This document shows positions 8,577 to 19,195 of a stretch of DNA of 64,000 bases, in pieces. A model generated the notes under the pieces. That model was given only the letters and a program-made list of their open reading frames with translations. It had not been told where the DNA came from and did not search any database. Every line of letters starts with the position of its first letter. Positions within the stretch are counted from its first letter, which is position 1. The stretch comes from Fibrisoma montanum (GTDB taxonomy: Bacteria > Bacteroidota > Bacteroidia > Cytophagales > Spirosomataceae), in the NCBI RefSeq assembly GCF_003583365.1, contig NZ_QXED01000004.1:1-64000 (forward strand). The letters run 5' to 3'. A program made the translations under genes and the position numbers.

Positions 8577-10319
8577 CTATTCGAGTCTAATGCTGGCTAC
8601 GCTTGTGCCGGCCGGAACCATAGGAAATACGTTTTCTTCCTTTTCAACAATGACTTCGAGCAGGTACGGCTTGTCGGAGTTGAGGAGCGTGTCAAGCGAA
8701 GCTGACAAATCCTCGCGGTGGTTGCAGGTGTGGCCGTCGATGCCAAAACCCCGGGCAATGGTAATGAAGTCGGGATTCTGTAATTCCACGAACGAATACC
8801 GACGCTCGAAGAACAACTGCTGCCACTGACGTACCATACCGAGGTAATTGTTGTTGAGGATGATCGCCTTAACCGGTAGCTTACTTTGGGCAATCGTACC
8901 CAACTCCTGAATGGTCATCTGGAAGCAACCGTCACCGATGATCGCGATAACCTCCCGGCTCGGATCGCCTACTTTGGCTCCGAAGGCCGCGGGTAAGGCA
9001 AAGCCCATCGTGCCGAGGCCACCCGACGTAATAAGGCTGTTCGGACGCTTGTACTGGTAAAAAGCCGAGGCAATCATCTGGTGCTGACCAACATCGGCAA
9101 CCAGCACGGCTTCACCATTGGTCTTTTTAGACAGCAGGTCGATTACCTCCGGCATTTTAATTTTCTCCGTGGTTGGGGCCAGTGCCGGGCGCTTCACCTT
9201 TTCGTCTTCAATGGCGTCGTATTTCCGGAACTCGTTGCGCCAGACGGTGTGATCGTTCGGATGCACCAATGGAGTCAGGCGGTCCAGCACCTCTTTAGCA
9301 TCTCCTATAACCGGAGCGTGCGCCTTGATTATCTTGTCGATCTCAGACGGGTCAATCTCAATATGAACCACCTTAGCCTGAGGGGCGAATAAGCTGGCAT
9401 TGCCCGTTACCCGGTCGTCGAAGCGCATCCCAATGCCGATCAGTACGTCGCACTCGCTGGTCATTACGTTCGGGCCGTAGTTGCCGTGCATACCGAGCCA
9501 GCCTGCATACAGCGGATGATCGGCCGGGAAGGCCGACTGACCGAGCAACGTCGTGGCGACTGGTATACCGGTTTTCTCGGCAAACGTCAACAGTTCCTTT
9601 TCGGCTTTGGCAATCAGTACCCCGTGACCAACCAGCATGTAGGGCTTTTTGGCGCTGTTGATAAGTTCAGCCGCTTTTTCTACCTGTTCCTGCTTTGGAA
9701 TCAGGCGCGGGCGGTAGCTGACGAGTGTCTGGCAGCGTTGGTACTGAAACGGCCTGGTCATCAGCTCCTGCTGTGCATTCTTCGTAATATCGATTACGAC
9801 TGGTCCCGGCCGTCCCGACTGCGCAATGTAGAACGCTTTGGAAACAATATCCGGAATTTCGTCAGCGTTGGTAACCTGATAGTTCCACTTGGAAATTGGC
9901 ATTGTAACGCCAATTACATCGGTTTCCTGAAACGCATCGGTACCCAGCAGGTTTTTACCAACCTGACCGATCAGGCAAACCATAGGGGTTGAGTCAATCA
10001 ACGCATCGGCAATGCCGGTAACCAGATTGGTCGCTCCGGGGCCTGACGTAACCAGGCATACACCCGCCCTGCCAGTGATGCGGGCATACCCTTCGGCCGC
10101 GTGGGCTGCTCCCTGCTCGTGGCGGACCAGTATGTGGTGGAGCCGGTCCTGAAAGTCGTAAAGCGCATCATAAACGGGCATAATTGCCCCGCCCGGATAG
10201 CCAAAAATTGTTTCAACTCCCTCTGCGACGAGTGACCGCATGAGCGCTTCGGAACCAGTGATCAGCTTCACCTCTTCCGTTATCGTTTCTTTCTCTGGTA
10301 CGACGCTAACCGTTTCCAT
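8577..10319 (-). CDS. ilvB: Acetolactate synthase large (catalytic) subunit
   Basis: Thiamine diphosphate enzyme that joins two pyruvates, or pyruvate with 2-oxobutanoate. The catalytic Glu lies in RHEQGAAHAAEGYAR, the TSGPGATN loop follows, and the ThDP/Mg motif runs from GDGCFQM to ILNNNYLGM. At 580 residues it is a normal AHAS large subunit, and the adjacent ilvN supports a biosynthetic rather than catabolic enzyme. It starts 57 bases downstream of the PIN toxin gene. Confidence 0.95.
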   Translation of the reverse strand: METVSVVPEKETITEEVKLITGSEALMRSLVAEGVETIFGYPGGAIMPVYDALYDFQDRLHHILVRHEQGAAHAAEGYARITGRAGVCLVTSGPGATNLVTGIADALIDSTPMVCLIGQVGKNLLGTDAFQETDVIGVTMPISKWNYQVTNADEIPDIVSKAFYIAQSGRPGPVVIDITKNAQQELMTRPFQYQRCQTLVSYRPRLIPKQEQVEKAAELINSAKKPYMLVGHGVLIAKAEKELLTFAEKTGIPVATTLLGQSAFPADHPLYAGWLGMHGNYGPNVMTSECDVLIGIGMRFDDRVTGNASLFAPQAKVVHIEIDPSEIDKIIKAHAPVIGDAKEVLDRLTPLVHPNDHTVWRNEFRKYDAIEDEKVKRPALAPTTEKIKMPEVIDLLSKKTNGEAVLVADVGQHQMIASAFYQYKRPNSLITSGGLGTMGFALPAAFGAKVGDPSREVIAIIGDGCFQMTIQELGTIAQSKLPVKAIILNNNYLGMVRQWQQLFFERRYSFVELQNPDFITIARGFGIDGHTCNHREDLSASLDTLLNSDKPYLLEVIVEKEENVFPMVPAGTSVASIRLE

Positions 10320-10376
10320 GGATCTACGCGTTTAAATATCGTTTTCTGTTGTTCACTGTGAATAAACCCCCTCGGT

Positions 10377-10766
10377 CTATTTACTCAGGCTTTGGTAGTT
10401 CAACCCGTCTATTTTCTGAAAGTCACTATCGTTCGTAGGCAGCAAGGTAAAGTCATAAACCAGCGCTGTAGCGGCAATAATGGCGTCGGGCAGTTTTACA
10501 CTTCTGTATTGTCGTCGTAAGCGGATGGTCTGAAGAATGACTGGTTCATCAAGCGATAGTACGCTGGAAACTGTAATGAACTCCCGAACACTTGCTTCCA
10601 CTTCTTTGACAACTGCTACCCAACTAAGAAGCTCGATTCTTGTAATGACAGAAATAATCGGGTTCATCTCTACGGTTTCAGCCATTAAATCGAGCTTGTC
10701 AGGGAGTAGCAAACCACTCAGATATTTGCTGTAGGCCGATGTGTCAATTAAATAGGCCTTTCCCAT
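10377..10766 (-). CDS. PIN-domain ribonuclease toxin (VapC-like)
   Basis: A 129-residue single PIN domain. The acidic quartet is intact: Asp8 in YLIDTSAYSKY, Glu45 in TRIELL, Asp94 in KLPDAIIAAT and Asp113 or Asp115 in PTNDSDF, so it should be an active Mg-dependent RNase. Its start overlaps the end of the upstream antitoxin gene by 19 bases, which implies translational coupling. The pair lies between ilvD and ilvB on the same strand and with no visible promoter of its own. Confidence 0.88.
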   Translation of the reverse strand: MGKAYLIDTSAYSKYLSGLLLPDKLDLMAETVEMNPIISVITRIELLSWVAVVKEVEASVREFITVSSVLSLDEPVILQTIRLRRQYRSVKLPDAIIAATALVYDFTLLPTNDSDFQKIDGLNYQSLSK

Positions 10767-11005
10767 TCGTTTCGCATGTCATCTAACTGCTTTTGCATTT
10801 CCAGGCGTTCTTCCAGCGGTAAATGCGCCCACTTGCCGCGAAATCGCGTTAAATCTGGTTTCGTATCTTTGTCAACAAGCCCACCTGTATCTTCTTCAAA
10901 AATTATACGCAGCTTTATCTGTTTACCATTCCATTCCGCGGGTACATCAAAGTGTAAGTCGATGGCTCCGTTTTTTGGCTCAACCGTTTTTTCGATGATG
11001 TTCAT
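10748..11005 (-). CDS. Putative antitoxin partner of the PIN toxin
   Basis: An 85-residue protein upstream of and overlapping the PIN gene, the standard antitoxin-toxin order. The N-terminal half looks beta-rich; the C-terminal half (RFRGKWAHLPLEERLEMQK and then MRNEWER) resembles the toxin-wrapping tails of antitoxins found with PIN toxins in Bacteroidota and Cyanobacteria. I cannot see a classical AbrB, RHH or Phd DNA-binding domain, so autoregulation is uncertain. It begins 32 bases after the ilvD stop. Confidence 0.75.
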   Translation of the reverse strand: MNIIEKTVEPKNGAIDLHFDVPAEWNGKQIKLRIIFEEDTGGLVDKDTKPDLTRFRGKWAHLPLEERLEMQKQLDDMRNEWERPI

Positions 11006-11037
11006 GGCTTCGTTGCTTGTTTATGCATTAACAACGT

Positions 11038-12738
11038 TCATACTTCATCCGTTACACACCCTTCACTGGCCGGCTTCACGTCGCGGATGTATTTGCCAAG
11101 CATACCCCGCGTAAACCGAGGTTCGGGCTTCGTCCACTGACTCCGGCGCTCGGCCAGTTCTTCGTCTGATACGTGTAGGGTAATGTTGCGCGAAACAGCG
11201 TCGAGCGTGATACGGTCGCCGTCTTTAACAAATGCAATCGGGCCGCCTTCGTGCGCTTCGGGGGTAATGTGACCTACCACGAAGCCGTGTGTACCCCCTG
11301 AGAAACGGCCATCAGTAATCAAAGCGACCTTGTCGCCCAATCCGGCACCCATGATGGCGGAGGTAGGCTTCAGCATCTCGGCCATTCCCGGACCACCTTT
11401 AGGGCCCGCGTTCCGGATCACAATGACCTGCCCGGGCAAAATTTCGCCTTTGGCCAGGGCATCGATGATTTCGCCTTCGTGTTCGCAAACTTTGGCAATG
11501 CCGTCAAAGCGTTCGCCTTCTTTACCTGTAATCTTGGCAACACCGCCCTGGGGAGCCAGATTGCCGTATAAAACCTGAATGTGACCTGTTTTTTTGATGG
11601 CCTGCGACAAGGGGAAGATAATCTTCTGCGCGTCGAAGTCGAGATCAGGGGCTTCGGACAGGTTTTCGGCAACAGTTTTGCCCGTTACGGTCAGGCAATC
11701 GCCGTGGATCATGCCCTGCGCGTAGAGGTACTTCATTACCGCCGGAACGCCACCAATGGCCAGCATGTCTTCCATGTAATACTTTCCGCTCGGCTTCAGG
11801 TCGGCCAGTAAAGGCACACGGTCGCTGATAGCCTGAATATCGTCAAGGGTTAAGGAAATGCCCGCTGTCCGGGCAATAGCCAGATAATGCAGCACGGCAT
11901 TGGTCGAACCGCCAAGCGCCATGACTATTGTCAGCGCGTTTTCGAGGGATTCGCGGCTGATGATTTCTCTGGGCGTAATGTTACGCTCGAGCAGTACCTT
12001 CATAGCCGCACCGATCTTCTTGCATTCCTGCTGCTTGCCCTCGTGCGTAGCCGGGTAGCTGCTGCTGAAGGGCAGGCTCAGGCCCATCGCTTCGATGGAA
12101 GAAGCCATTGTATTGGCGGTATACATACCTCCGCAGGCACCCGCACCCGGAATCGAGTTCTGGATGACGCCTTTGTAATCTTCGTCGGATATGTTGTTGG
12201 CGAGCTTCTTGCCCAGGGCTTCAAAGGCCGAAACGATGTCTAATTTCTGACCTTTATAGTGTCCGGACCGGATTGTTCCGCCATATACCATGATACTTGG
12301 CCGGTCGAGCCGTGCCATGGCCATGATAGCTCCGGGCATATTTTTATCACAGCCAACTACTGTCACCACGCCATCGTACCACTGGGCCGCTACCACCGTT
12401 TCGATCGAATCGGCAATTAGATCGCGGCTGGGCAGGGAGTAACGCATGCCGTCGTTTCCGTTCGTCATGCCGTCTGAAACGCCAATGGTGTTGAAGATCA
12501 AACCGACCATATCATTCGCCTGAATGCCCTGCTTCACATAAACCGATAAGCCGTTGAGATGCATATTACAGGTATTACCTTCGTAACCTGTGCTGGCAAT
12601 CCCGATCTGCGGTTTATCCATATCCGCTTCTGTCAAACCAACTCCATAGAGCATGGCTTGGGCGGCAGGATTACTTACTTCCTGGGTCAGAATACGACTG
12701 AATCGGTTTAATTGAATGGTGACGACTTCGGTGTTCAT
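11038..12738 (-). CDS. ilvD: Dihydroxy-acid dehydratase
   Basis: Fe-S dehydratase common to valine, isoleucine and leucine synthesis, here the first gene of the operon. Cluster ligands are visible as Cys in [10 protein letters not shown], in [10 protein letters not shown] and in [15 protein letters not shown]; the C-terminal GRFSGGTHG motif is intact. I place the start at the ATG at 12738 (MNTEVVTIQ, 566 residues). The frame extends to 12777, but a candidate promoter predicts transcription starting near 12770, inside that extension, and the family aligns from about the later Met. Confidence 0.95.
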   Translation of the reverse strand: MNTEVVTIQLNRFSRILTQEVSNPAAQAMLYGVGLTEADMDKPQIGIASTGYEGNTCNMHLNGLSVYVKQGIQANDMVGLIFNTIGVSDGMTNGNDGMRYSLPSRDLIADSIETVVAAQWYDGVVTVVGCDKNMPGAIMAMARLDRPSIMVYGGTIRSGHYKGQKLDIVSAFEALGKKLANNISDEDYKGVIQNSIPGAGACGGMYTANTMASSIEAMGLSLPFSSSYPATHEGKQQECKKIGAAMKVLLERNITPREIISRESLENALTIVMALGGSTNAVLHYLAIARTAGISLTLDDIQAISDRVPLLADLKPSGKYYMEDMLAIGGVPAVMKYLYAQGMIHGDCLTVTGKTVAENLSEAPDLDFDAQKIIFPLSQAIKKTGHIQVLYGNLAPQGGVAKITGKEGERFDGIAKVCEHEGEIIDALAKGEILPGQVIVIRNAGPKGGPGMAEMLKPTSAIMGAGLGDKVALITDGRFSGGTHGFVVGHITPEAHEGGPIAFVKDGDRITLDAVSRNITLHVSDEELAERRSQWTKPEPRFTRGMLGKYIRDVKPASEGCVTDEV

Positions 12739-12742
12739 AATT

Positions 12743-12756
12743 AGCGAAATTTCGCT
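12743..12756 (-). promoter_or_regulatory. 14-bp perfect palindrome in the ilvD leader
   Basis: AGCGAAATTTCGCT is a perfect palindrome lying 4 bases upstream of the ilvD start codon, within the predicted untranslated leader. It could be an operator for a dimeric regulator or pair in the mRNA next to the ribosome site. No regulator gene is adjacent. Confidence 0.45.
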
Positions 12757-12774
12757 GTTGGCGTAATAACGCTT

Positions 12775-12805
12775 CAAATAAATAAGACTTGAACCACTTA
12801 TGCAA
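12775..12805 (-). promoter_or_regulatory. Candidate promoter of the ilv-leu operon
   Basis: Read on the minus strand, TTG (12803-12805), 20 bases, then TTTATTTG (12775-12782), one mismatch from the Bacteroidota -7 box TAnnTTTG. Transcription would start near 12770, leaving a leader of about 32 bases before ilvD, too short for a classical attenuator. Confidence 0.5.
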
Positions 12806-12820
12806 GAAATTTTAGGTTAA

Positions 12821-12851
12821 TTGTAGCTTTACTGGCAGGAGATTACCTTTG
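12821..12851 (+). promoter_or_regulatory. Promoter of murQ
   Basis: TTG at 12821-12823, 20 bases, then TACCTTTG at 12844-12851, an exact match to the Bacteroidota TTG/TAnnTTTG pattern. The box ends only 4 bases before the murQ ATG, so the transcript should begin at or next to the start codon. Confidence 0.75.
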
Positions 12852-12855
12852 ATAC

Positions 12856-13653
12856 ATGATTACGGAAACTACTTCGCATTACGATCATTTAGAATCTATG
12901 TCAGTACATGAGCTACTGACGAACATTAATAAGGAAGACAAAACGGTGCCTTTGGCGGTTGAAAAAGCCATTCCTCAAATTGAATCACTGGTCACTCAGA
13001 TCGTAGCGCGAATGAAGGAAGGCGGACGGCTTTTTTATATCGGCGCTGGTACGAGTGGTCGGTTGGGCATTGTCGATGCATCTGAATGCCCGCCTACTTA
13101 TGGCGTTTCACATGATCTGGTAATCGGTCTGATTGCCGGTGGCGATGGAGCTATCCGGAAAGCCGTTGAATTTGCTGAGGATGACCCGGATCAAGCCTGG
13201 AAGGATTTACAGGCGTATCATATCGAAGCCGTCGACACCGTAATTGGTATTGCTGCCTCCGGTCGTACACCCTACGTTATTGGTGGTCTGGATCAGGCCC
13301 GGGCGGCCGGCTGTCTGACCGGCTGTATTGTCTGCAATCCTGGTTCGGCGGTAGCTCAGGCGGCCGAATTCCCGGTTGAGGTGGTTGTTGGTCCTGAATT
13401 TGTGACTGGGAGCACACGCATGAAAGCGGGTACGGCACAGAAACTAGTATTAAACATGGTCTCGACGTCGGTTATGATCCAGTTGGGTCGGGTGAAAGGA
13501 AACAAAATGGTTGATATGCAGCTGACGAACATCAAATTGCAGGACCGGGCTGCGAAGATGGTGATGAGTGAATTAGACGTCAGCCGCGAAAAAGCCGAAG
13601 AGCTGCTGGCCAAGTACGGGAACGTACGGGGTGCCATTGAGGCCCAGCAGTAA
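12856..13653 (+). CDS. murQ: N-acetylmuramic acid 6-phosphate etherase
   Basis: Cleaves the lactyl ether of MurNAc-6-phosphate to GlcNAc-6-phosphate during cell-wall recycling. The SIS fold is clear: LFYIGAGTSGRLGIVDASE with the catalytic Glu at residue 77, a second candidate Glu at 108 in KAVEFAEDD, and the C-terminal EFVTGSTRMKAGTAQK signature. At 265 residues it is somewhat shorter than the E. coli enzyme (about 298), as is common in Bacteroidota. No MurP transporter or kinase lies alongside; an AGE-family epimerase 1.5 kb away may handle related amino sugars. Start chosen because residues 3-16 align with the family N-terminus. Confidence 0.94.
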   Translation: MITETTSHYDHLESMSVHELLTNINKEDKTVPLAVEKAIPQIESLVTQIVARMKEGGRLFYIGAGTSGRLGIVDASECPPTYGVSHDLVIGLIAGGDGAIRKAVEFAEDDPDQAWKDLQAYHIEAVDTVIGIAASGRTPYVIGGLDQARAAGCLTGCIVCNPGSAVAQAAEFPVEVVVGPEFVTGSTRMKAGTAQKLVLNMVSTSVMIQLGRVKGNKMVDMQLTNIKLQDRAAKMVMSELDVSREKAEELLAKYGNVRGAIEAQQ

Positions 13654-13738
13654 ACCAGGCGCGTCTTTGCTTTAGATCATATTAGTCTGGCCGGCTTAAT
13701 ACCAGCAGCCGTTGCCCATAAGCTATTCCTAAACCCAC

Positions 13739-15199
13739 ATGAAACATAAAATCCTGTTGTCGGCCGTCTGGTTAGCCATCACCACTGCCGGTGCTCAATC
13801 ATTACCCGAAATTACAGTCAACCAAAATCAGCGCTATCTACAGACGGCCGATGGAAAGCCGTTTTTCTGGTTAGGTGATACCGATTGGGAGCTGTTTCAT
13901 CGTCTGAACCGGGAGGAAACCGAAGCTTTTCTGGAAACTCGCCGAAAGCAGGGCTTTAACGTCATTCAGGCGGTGGCACTAGCTGAATTTGACGGTGTCC
14001 GTACGCCAAACCGCTATGGAGATGTTCCGCTTGTAAACGAAGACCCGGCAAAGCTGGCCATTACTCCCGGCGCTGATCCTAAAGAACCAGCGCAGTACGA
14101 CTACTGGGACCATGTAGACTATGTCGTGCAGACGGCCAGCCGGAAAGGGTTATACATCGGATTGCTGCCTACCTGGGGCGACAAGCTGACCCGTGACTGG
14201 GGCGCTGGTCCGGTTATTTTCACGCCTGAAAACGCGCGCGTTTACGGACGAACACTGGGGCAGCGGTACGGCCGGTACAATGTTATCTGGATTTTGGGTG
14301 GCGATCGTCCGGCCATTTACAAAGGACGTAAGGAGAACAAAGACAAAGAATTCGACGACCGTCCCATCTGGCGGGCGATGGCAGAGGGTATTGTCGAGGG
14401 AGTTGGGCATGATCCGTTTATTACGTATCATCCACCCGGTGGCCCAAATTCAACCTCGCAGTACGTTCATAACGAACTCTGGCTGGATATGAATGCGTTC
14501 CAGTCTGGTCATGGGTCGCGGGAAATCAAGGCCTGGGATCTGGTTGCGCGGGATCTGGCTATCAAGCTACAAAAGCCAACGCTGGATATGGAGCCGTGTT
14601 ACGAAGATCACCCGGTGAATCCCTGGGATGGCAAATGGACCCGCCAACGCGGCTACTTTTCGGCTTACGATGTTCGTGCTCGTACGTACCGGGGCGTTTT
14701 TGCCGGGGCTTGTGGTGTAACGTATGGTCACCATCAGATCTGGCAATTTGTGAACAAAGCCCTGTACGAGCCGATCAACATTGGCGATACACTCATTCCG
14801 TGGCAACAAGCCGCCAATGCCGAAGCCGCTAACCAGATGCAGTATTTGAAGCGCCTGATGCTGTCAAGACCGTATAGTTCACGGATTGGTGATCAAAGCG
14901 TAATTGCATCGGCGGCTGGTACGTCTTATGTTGACCGCGTCGAAGCTACCCGCGATGCTGATGGAACCTACCTGATGGTGTACTTGCCACAGAATCAGCC
15001 GGTCAGCCTCAATCTGGAGAAGCTGTCCGGAAACCAGATGCGTGTCTGGTGGTACGATCCCCGCACGGGGAAAGCCACATCCGGCGGACTAATGAAAAAA
15101 GTAGGTGCGCAGTCATTTACGCCACCCTCGAACGGGAAAGACTGGGTGCTGGTAGTGGACGATGCATCGAAAAAGTACAAAGCGCCCGGCCAGATCTAA
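13739..15199 (+). CDS. Secreted glycoside hydrolase, DUF4038/GH140-like
   Basis: A 486-residue exported protein with a signal peptide (first 19 residues, ending GAQS). The DUF4038 TIM-barrel begins at the [17 protein letters not shown] segment; [16 protein letters not shown] and the LDMEPCYED segment are typical of this fold, and the C-terminal 90 residues form a small beta domain with [10 protein letters not shown] as in the so-called collagen-binding domain at the end of these enzymes. Characterised members (GH140) are endo-apiosidases acting on rhamnogalacturonan II; the true substrate here is unknown. Its end overlaps the convergent epimerase gene by 4 bases. Confidence 0.8.
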   Translation: MKHKILLSAVWLAITTAGAQSLPEITVNQNQRYLQTADGKPFFWLGDTDWELFHRLNREETEAFLETRRKQGFNVIQAVALAEFDGVRTPNRYGDVPLVNEDPAKLAITPGADPKEPAQYDYWDHVDYVVQTASRKGLYIGLLPTWGDKLTRDWGAGPVIFTPENARVYGRTLGQRYGRYNVIWILGGDRPAIYKGRKENKDKEFDDRPIWRAMAEGIVEGVGHDPFITYHPPGGPNSTSQYVHNELWLDMNAFQSGHGSREIKAWDLVARDLAIKLQKPTLDMEPCYEDHPVNPWDGKWTRQRGYFSAYDVRARTYRGVFAGACGVTYGHHQIWQFVNKALYEPINIGDTLIPWQQAANAEAANQMQYLKRLMLSRPYSSRIGDQSVIASAAGTSYVDRVEATRDADGTYLMVYLPQNQPVSLNLEKLSGNQMRVWWYDPRTGKATSGGLMKKVGAQSFTPPSNGKDWVLVVDDASKKYKAPGQI

Positions 15200-16398
15200 G
15201 CGACCCGAACGTTTCGGCCAAGGGGTTGCAACTGGCCGCACTTACTCAAGGTCTGCGCTGTTTCGGCCAAACATCGTATAGCCGAGTAGCAGCCCGTTTC
15301 GTGGGTAACTTTGACTGGCATGAATGGGTGATTTTTATGGTCAAGTACCAGATGCCAGCCAATATGCCTGGGATCGGGGAAAACATGAAAAACGTAGTCG
15401 TGTATGCGCTTAAACCATTTTGGGCACTCGGGATGTCGGGTATGAAAATAACCTTTCGTCAAAGCCGATAACGCTTCCAGATGTACCCAGGCCCATTTTT
15501 GTCGCCAGTCCGGAAAGGGGAGGGGCTGTTCTTTAAAATCGATGTACTGAAAAAAACCTTCATTAGGCTCATCCCAGGCTTGTTCACACGCCCGGAGCGC
15601 CCAGGTAACCGTCTGCATGGCCAGCTTGCGGTTGGGCAGTTGATCGCATAAATCAAGCAGGACGCTCACCGCCCGGAAAGTCAGACCCGTGTTCAACCGG
15701 CGGCCTTCGGGCGTATTCACAAACGCGCCTTCTGGCAGAACGTACTCGCGTAGGGTGTCGGTACGTCGGTCCAGAAATTCACGCAGCAGTTCCAGCAGAA
15801 GGGCGTCGATGGCTTCTTTCCAGATCTCTTCGCTCAGAAGTGGCTGCATGTCCAACACAGCAGAAAGCACGGCTACTGGCTCGCTCAGATGCCGTAACTG
15901 CCGGAAACCACCCAGGGTTTTTACCTGATCGAGCCGAATCGTGGCGCGCCGGTGCAGGAGCGTCCGGAAGGTTTGCTGCGCCAGCATAGACCATTCGTCA
16001 TCCCCAGTGGCCTGGTACATCTGCACATAGGCCCTTACCGTAAAACTATCAGGAACTACGTCAGCTGCCGCAGCGACCGGACGGCCCCGGCGGTCGAGAA
16101 TACCGTAGCAGTCGAGGTGTTCGTTATGCGCAAACTGGCTGAGGAAGGCAGCGCCGTAGCGGGCATGATCGAGCCAGGCCGATTGACCATCCAGCCGATT
16201 GTACAACCAGGCAAACGCCCACACCTGCTGGGCCTGACTGGTTATGTATTTATCGGTTTCAACAATGTCGCCCGTTGTTGTAAGTGTATCAAAATACCCT
16301 CCGCATAGCTCGTCCCGGCTGTTTTTCAGCCAGAACGGCACGACCTGCCTCAGGAGTGCCTGCTGGTAATCGGCGGAAAGTTTTTGAAAATCGAGCAT
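15196..16398 (-). CDS. AGE-family sugar epimerase/isomerase
   Basis: A 400-residue (alpha/alpha)6-barrel protein of the N-acylglucosamine 2-epimerase family. The N-terminal [18 protein letters not shown] segment, the [16 protein letters not shown] helix, and the C-terminal [11 protein letters not shown] and [13 protein letters not shown] stretches hold the conserved His and Arg residues of the active-site cavity. Members interconvert GlcNAc/ManNAc, cellobiose or mannose/glucose; reading alone does not choose among them. Proximity to murQ makes an amino-sugar substrate attractive, but the strands differ. Confidence 0.8.
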   Translation of the reverse strand: MLDFQKLSADYQQALLRQVVPFWLKNSRDELCGGYFDTLTTTGDIVETDKYITSQAQQVWAFAWLYNRLDGQSAWLDHARYGAAFLSQFAHNEHLDCYGILDRRGRPVAAAADVVPDSFTVRAYVQMYQATGDDEWSMLAQQTFRTLLHRRATIRLDQVKTLGGFRQLRHLSEPVAVLSAVLDMQPLLSEEIWKEAIDALLLELLREFLDRRTDTLREYVLPEGAFVNTPEGRRLNTGLTFRAVSVLLDLCDQLPNRKLAMQTVTWALRACEQAWDEPNEGFFQYIDFKEQPLPFPDWRQKWAWVHLEALSALTKGYFHTRHPECPKWFKRIHDYVFHVFPDPRHIGWHLVLDHKNHPFMPVKVTHETGCYSAIRCLAETAQTLSKCGQLQPLGRNVRVA

Positions 16399-16413
16399 AC
16401 CTGTAAAATATAG

Positions 16414-16506
16414 AACGAGGTTGCCGCAGATTACCGCATCGGCGGGCTAATGAATGCAGACAGATAAAAATCTGTGTTCATCAGCGCAATCTACAGCAAC
16501 CTCGTT
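16414..16506. repeat. Imperfect palindromic element between lon and the epimerase gene
   Basis: The outer arms AACGAGGTTGC (16414-16424) and GCAACCTCGTT (16496-16506) are perfect inverts, followed inward by AGATT/AATCT and an inner ACAGAT-aaaa-ATCTGT hairpin (16460-16475). The whole 93 bases fill the gap after the lon stop. The segment CGCATCGGCGG recurs in altered form (TGCATCGGCGG) in the palindrome at 48790-48851, suggesting a dispersed repeat family. Confidence 0.6.
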
Positions 16507-16515
16507 TTAACGGAA

Positions 16516-19014
16516 TTAATACGCTCGCTCGACTTCGCGCTCCCGTTGCGAGTCGCGCTCTTCCGGGAAAATAAACTTCATGGGCTTGCCAACCTGACCC
16601 GGTAACAAGGCCGTCTCCAGTACCTGATCCACCGTATCGACGTAGTGGAAAGTCAGGTCTTTGATGTAGGTCTGGTTGATTTCCTCAATGTCCTTGCGGT
16701 TCTTGGAACAGAGGATAACCTCTTTAATGCCGGCTCGGTTAGCTGCCAGTATCTTTTCTTTGATGCCGCCGACGGGAAGCACCTTGCCCCGCAGTGTAAC
16801 CTCACCCGTCATGGCTAAGTACGGACGTACCCGGCGCTGGGTGTAGATTGATGCCATCGAGGTCAGCATCGTAATACCTGCCGAGGGACCATCTTTTGGT
16901 ACTGCACCCGCCGGAATATGAATGTGCAGGTCGTAGTGGTTGAAAATCCGGTAGTCGATGCCCAGATCGTCGGCATGAGCCTTCAAGTAAGAAAGCGCCG
17001 TAATCGCCGATTCCTTCATCACATCGCCCAACTGGCCCGAAAGCGTTAACGTACCTTTGCCACGGCTCAGACTGGATTCAATAAGCAGGATTTCGCCACC
17101 CACCTGTGTCCAGGCCAGGCCCGTTACGATACCGGCAATGTCGTCGTCGGCATATAGTTCCTTATCAAATAGTTCTGCACCAAGCATCTTTGGAATATCG
17201 GTGGCTTTGACTACGTGATTGTATTCCTCCTCCATAGCAATGGATTTGGCTACCTTCCTGACCAGGGCCCCAATCTTCTGCTCCAGATTTCGAACTCCCG
17301 ACTCCCGCGTGTACCCTTCGATGATGCGCAGGATGGCTTTGTCTTCAATCTGCAAATCCTTGGTTTTCAGACCATGGTCTTTTCGCTGCTTTGGAATCAA
17401 ATACTTCTTTGCGATCTGAACTTTCTCCTCAACCGTGTAGCCGGCGATATCGATAATTTCCATCCGGTCGCGCAGGGCAGGGTGGATAGTATCGAGTGTA
17501 TTGGCCGTAGCTACGAACAATACCCGCGACAGGTCAAACTCTGTCTCCAGGTAGTTATCCATGAACGTAGAGTTTTGCTCGGGGTCGAGTACTTCCAGCA
17601 GCGCCGACGACGGATCGCCCCGGAAATCAGAGCTTACCTTGTCGATCTCGTCGAGAATAAAAACCGGGTTGGCCGTGCCACACTTCCGAATATTCTGGAT
17701 GATTTTTCCCGGCATAGCACCGATGTACGTTTTCCGATGGCCACGTATTTCGGCTTCATCGTGAACGCCACCGAGGGCCATCCGGCTGTATTTACGTCCC
17801 AATGCTTTCGCAACAGACCGGCCGAGCGACGTTTTACCAACGCCCGGAGGGCCGTACAGGCACAGAATGGGTGCCTTCATGTCGTTCTTCAGCTTCAGAA
17901 CGGCCAGGTACTCGATAATCCGCTCCTTAACCTTTTCCAGGCCGAAATGGTCCGTATCCAGAATTTTCTGCGCCCGCTTCAGATCGAAGTTGTCTTTCGT
18001 ATACTCGTTCCAGGGCAGATCAACCATCAGTTCGATGTAATTCATCGTTACCGGATATTCCGGCGCCATTGGGTTGATGCGCTGCAGCTTGTTCAGTTCC
18101 TTATCAAAATGCGCCCGGACATCCGCCGACCATTTTTTCTGATCGGCCCGGATCCGAAGTTCTTCCAGGTCGCGGTCGGGATTATCCATCCCCAGTTCGT
18201 CCTGCAGCACTTTCATCTGCTGACGAAGGTAATAGTCGCGCTGCTGCTGGTCGAGGTCTGAGCTGGCTTTCGATTGAATTTCACGTTTCAGTTCGAGAAG
18301 CTGCACTTCGCGAAGCATGTATTCCAGCAGAAGCTGTGCCTGCTGATTGCCTTCCAGTGTTTCGAGAAGCCGTTGCTTATCCGCTACCTCCGCGTTGATG
18401 TTCGACGACAGGAAATGAAGCAGAAACGTAGGACTTTCGATGTTATCCAGCGCAATACGGGCTTCCTGTGGAATTTCCGGATTTAGCCGCAGAATCTTAT
18501 AAGCCGCATCCTTTAACGACTGGAGCAGGGCTTTTCCTTCTTTCTTGTTAACATTAGGGAAGGCATCATCAATCTGACGTACCTGCGCCGTCATAAACGG
18601 CTCTTCCTGAACGATTTGTTGAACTTCGAACCGCTTTTTACCCTGAATGATAATGGTAATATTACCATCGGGCAGGGTAATCATCTTGATGATGTACGCC
18701 ACCGTGCCCAGCCGGTATAAATCATCGGCTGTTGGTTCGTCTTTTTGCTGATTCAGTTGTGCAACAACGCCGATTATGCGATTGCCCTTGTATGCTTTTT
18801 TGACCAACCGGATTGATTTCTGACGACCAACCGTTACCGGGATGACCATGCCCGGAAAAAGCACGGTGTTTCGAACCGGCAGAATAGGCAGGTTGGTCGG
18901 TAACTCGTAATCATCGTCAAGGCCTTCGGGTGACCCCAGGGGCACAATCTCCAGGTTGTCCGAATCAAAATCGGCCAGCAACAGGCGGGCTGTTAAATCT
19001 TTATCTGAAATCAT
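16516..19014 (-). CDS. lon: ATP-dependent protease Lon
   Basis: An 832-residue Lon protease for quality control of misfolded and regulatory proteins in the cytoplasm. The N-terminal substrate-binding domain begins near [16 protein letters not shown]; the AAA+ module has Walker [12 protein letters not shown] and Walker [11 protein letters not shown]; the C-terminal protease domain has the catalytic Ser in [11 protein letters not shown] (about residue 712) and the Lys in [10 protein letters not shown]. Length and domain order are normal for LonA. It stands alone on the minus strand, with 181 bases upstream that show no clear TAnnTTTG box. Confidence 0.97.
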   Translation of the reverse strand: MISDKDLTARLLLADFDSDNLEIVPLGSPEGLDDDYELPTNLPILPVRNTVLFPGMVIPVTVGRQKSIRLVKKAYKGNRIIGVVAQLNQQKDEPTADDLYRLGTVAYIIKMITLPDGNITIIIQGKKRFEVQQIVQEEPFMTAQVRQIDDAFPNVNKKEGKALLQSLKDAAYKILRLNPEIPQEARIALDNIESPTFLLHFLSSNINAEVADKQRLLETLEGNQQAQLLLEYMLREVQLLELKREIQSKASSDLDQQQRDYYLRQQMKVLQDELGMDNPDRDLEELRIRADQKKWSADVRAHFDKELNKLQRINPMAPEYPVTMNYIELMVDLPWNEYTKDNFDLKRAQKILDTDHFGLEKVKERIIEYLAVLKLKNDMKAPILCLYGPPGVGKTSLGRSVAKALGRKYSRMALGGVHDEAEIRGHRKTYIGAMPGKIIQNIRKCGTANPVFILDEIDKVSSDFRGDPSSALLEVLDPEQNSTFMDNYLETEFDLSRVLFVATANTLDTIHPALRDRMEIIDIAGYTVEEKVQIAKKYLIPKQRKDHGLKTKDLQIEDKAILRIIEGYTRESGVRNLEQKIGALVRKVAKSIAMEEEYNHVVKATDIPKMLGAELFDKELYADDDIAGIVTGLAWTQVGGEILLIESSLSRGKGTLTLSGQLGDVMKESAITALSYLKAHADDLGIDYRIFNHYDLHIHIPAGAVPKDGPSAGITMLTSMASIYTQRRVRPYLAMTGEVTLRGKVLPVGGIKEKILAANRAGIKEVILCSKNRKDIEEINQTYIKDLTFHYVDTVDQVLETALLPGQVGKPMKFIFPEERDSQREREVERAY

Positions 19015-19195
19015 ATAGTGACTGCCAAACTGACAGCTATCAATTCGTTTGTCGGTGTCTTAAAAATGAAAAGGCTAGTGTATGAAGTGTTTACAAGGGT
19101 CGTGCCAGAATGGGCTATTCTGACGGAACGCCAGTGATTATGCGCAATACACAAAATAACTAAAACTAATGGGTTATCATTTATAAAATTTACTT

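Noticed and set aside
12739-12855. Transcription attenuator or T-box for the branched-chain operon
   Set aside because: The predicted ilvD leader is only about 32 bases, with no leader peptide rich in Ile, Leu or Val codons and no terminator/antiterminator pair.
16414-16506. tRNA or structured RNA gene between lon and the epimerase gene
   Set aside because: The nested stems do not give a cloverleaf with D- and T-loop consensus bases, and no CCA end or anticodon arm can be drawn.
17215-18261. Long open frame (348 codons) antisense to lon
   Set aside because: It mirrors the lon reading frame, has no recognisable domain, signal or promoter, and long antisense frames are expected in GC-rich genes with this codon bias.
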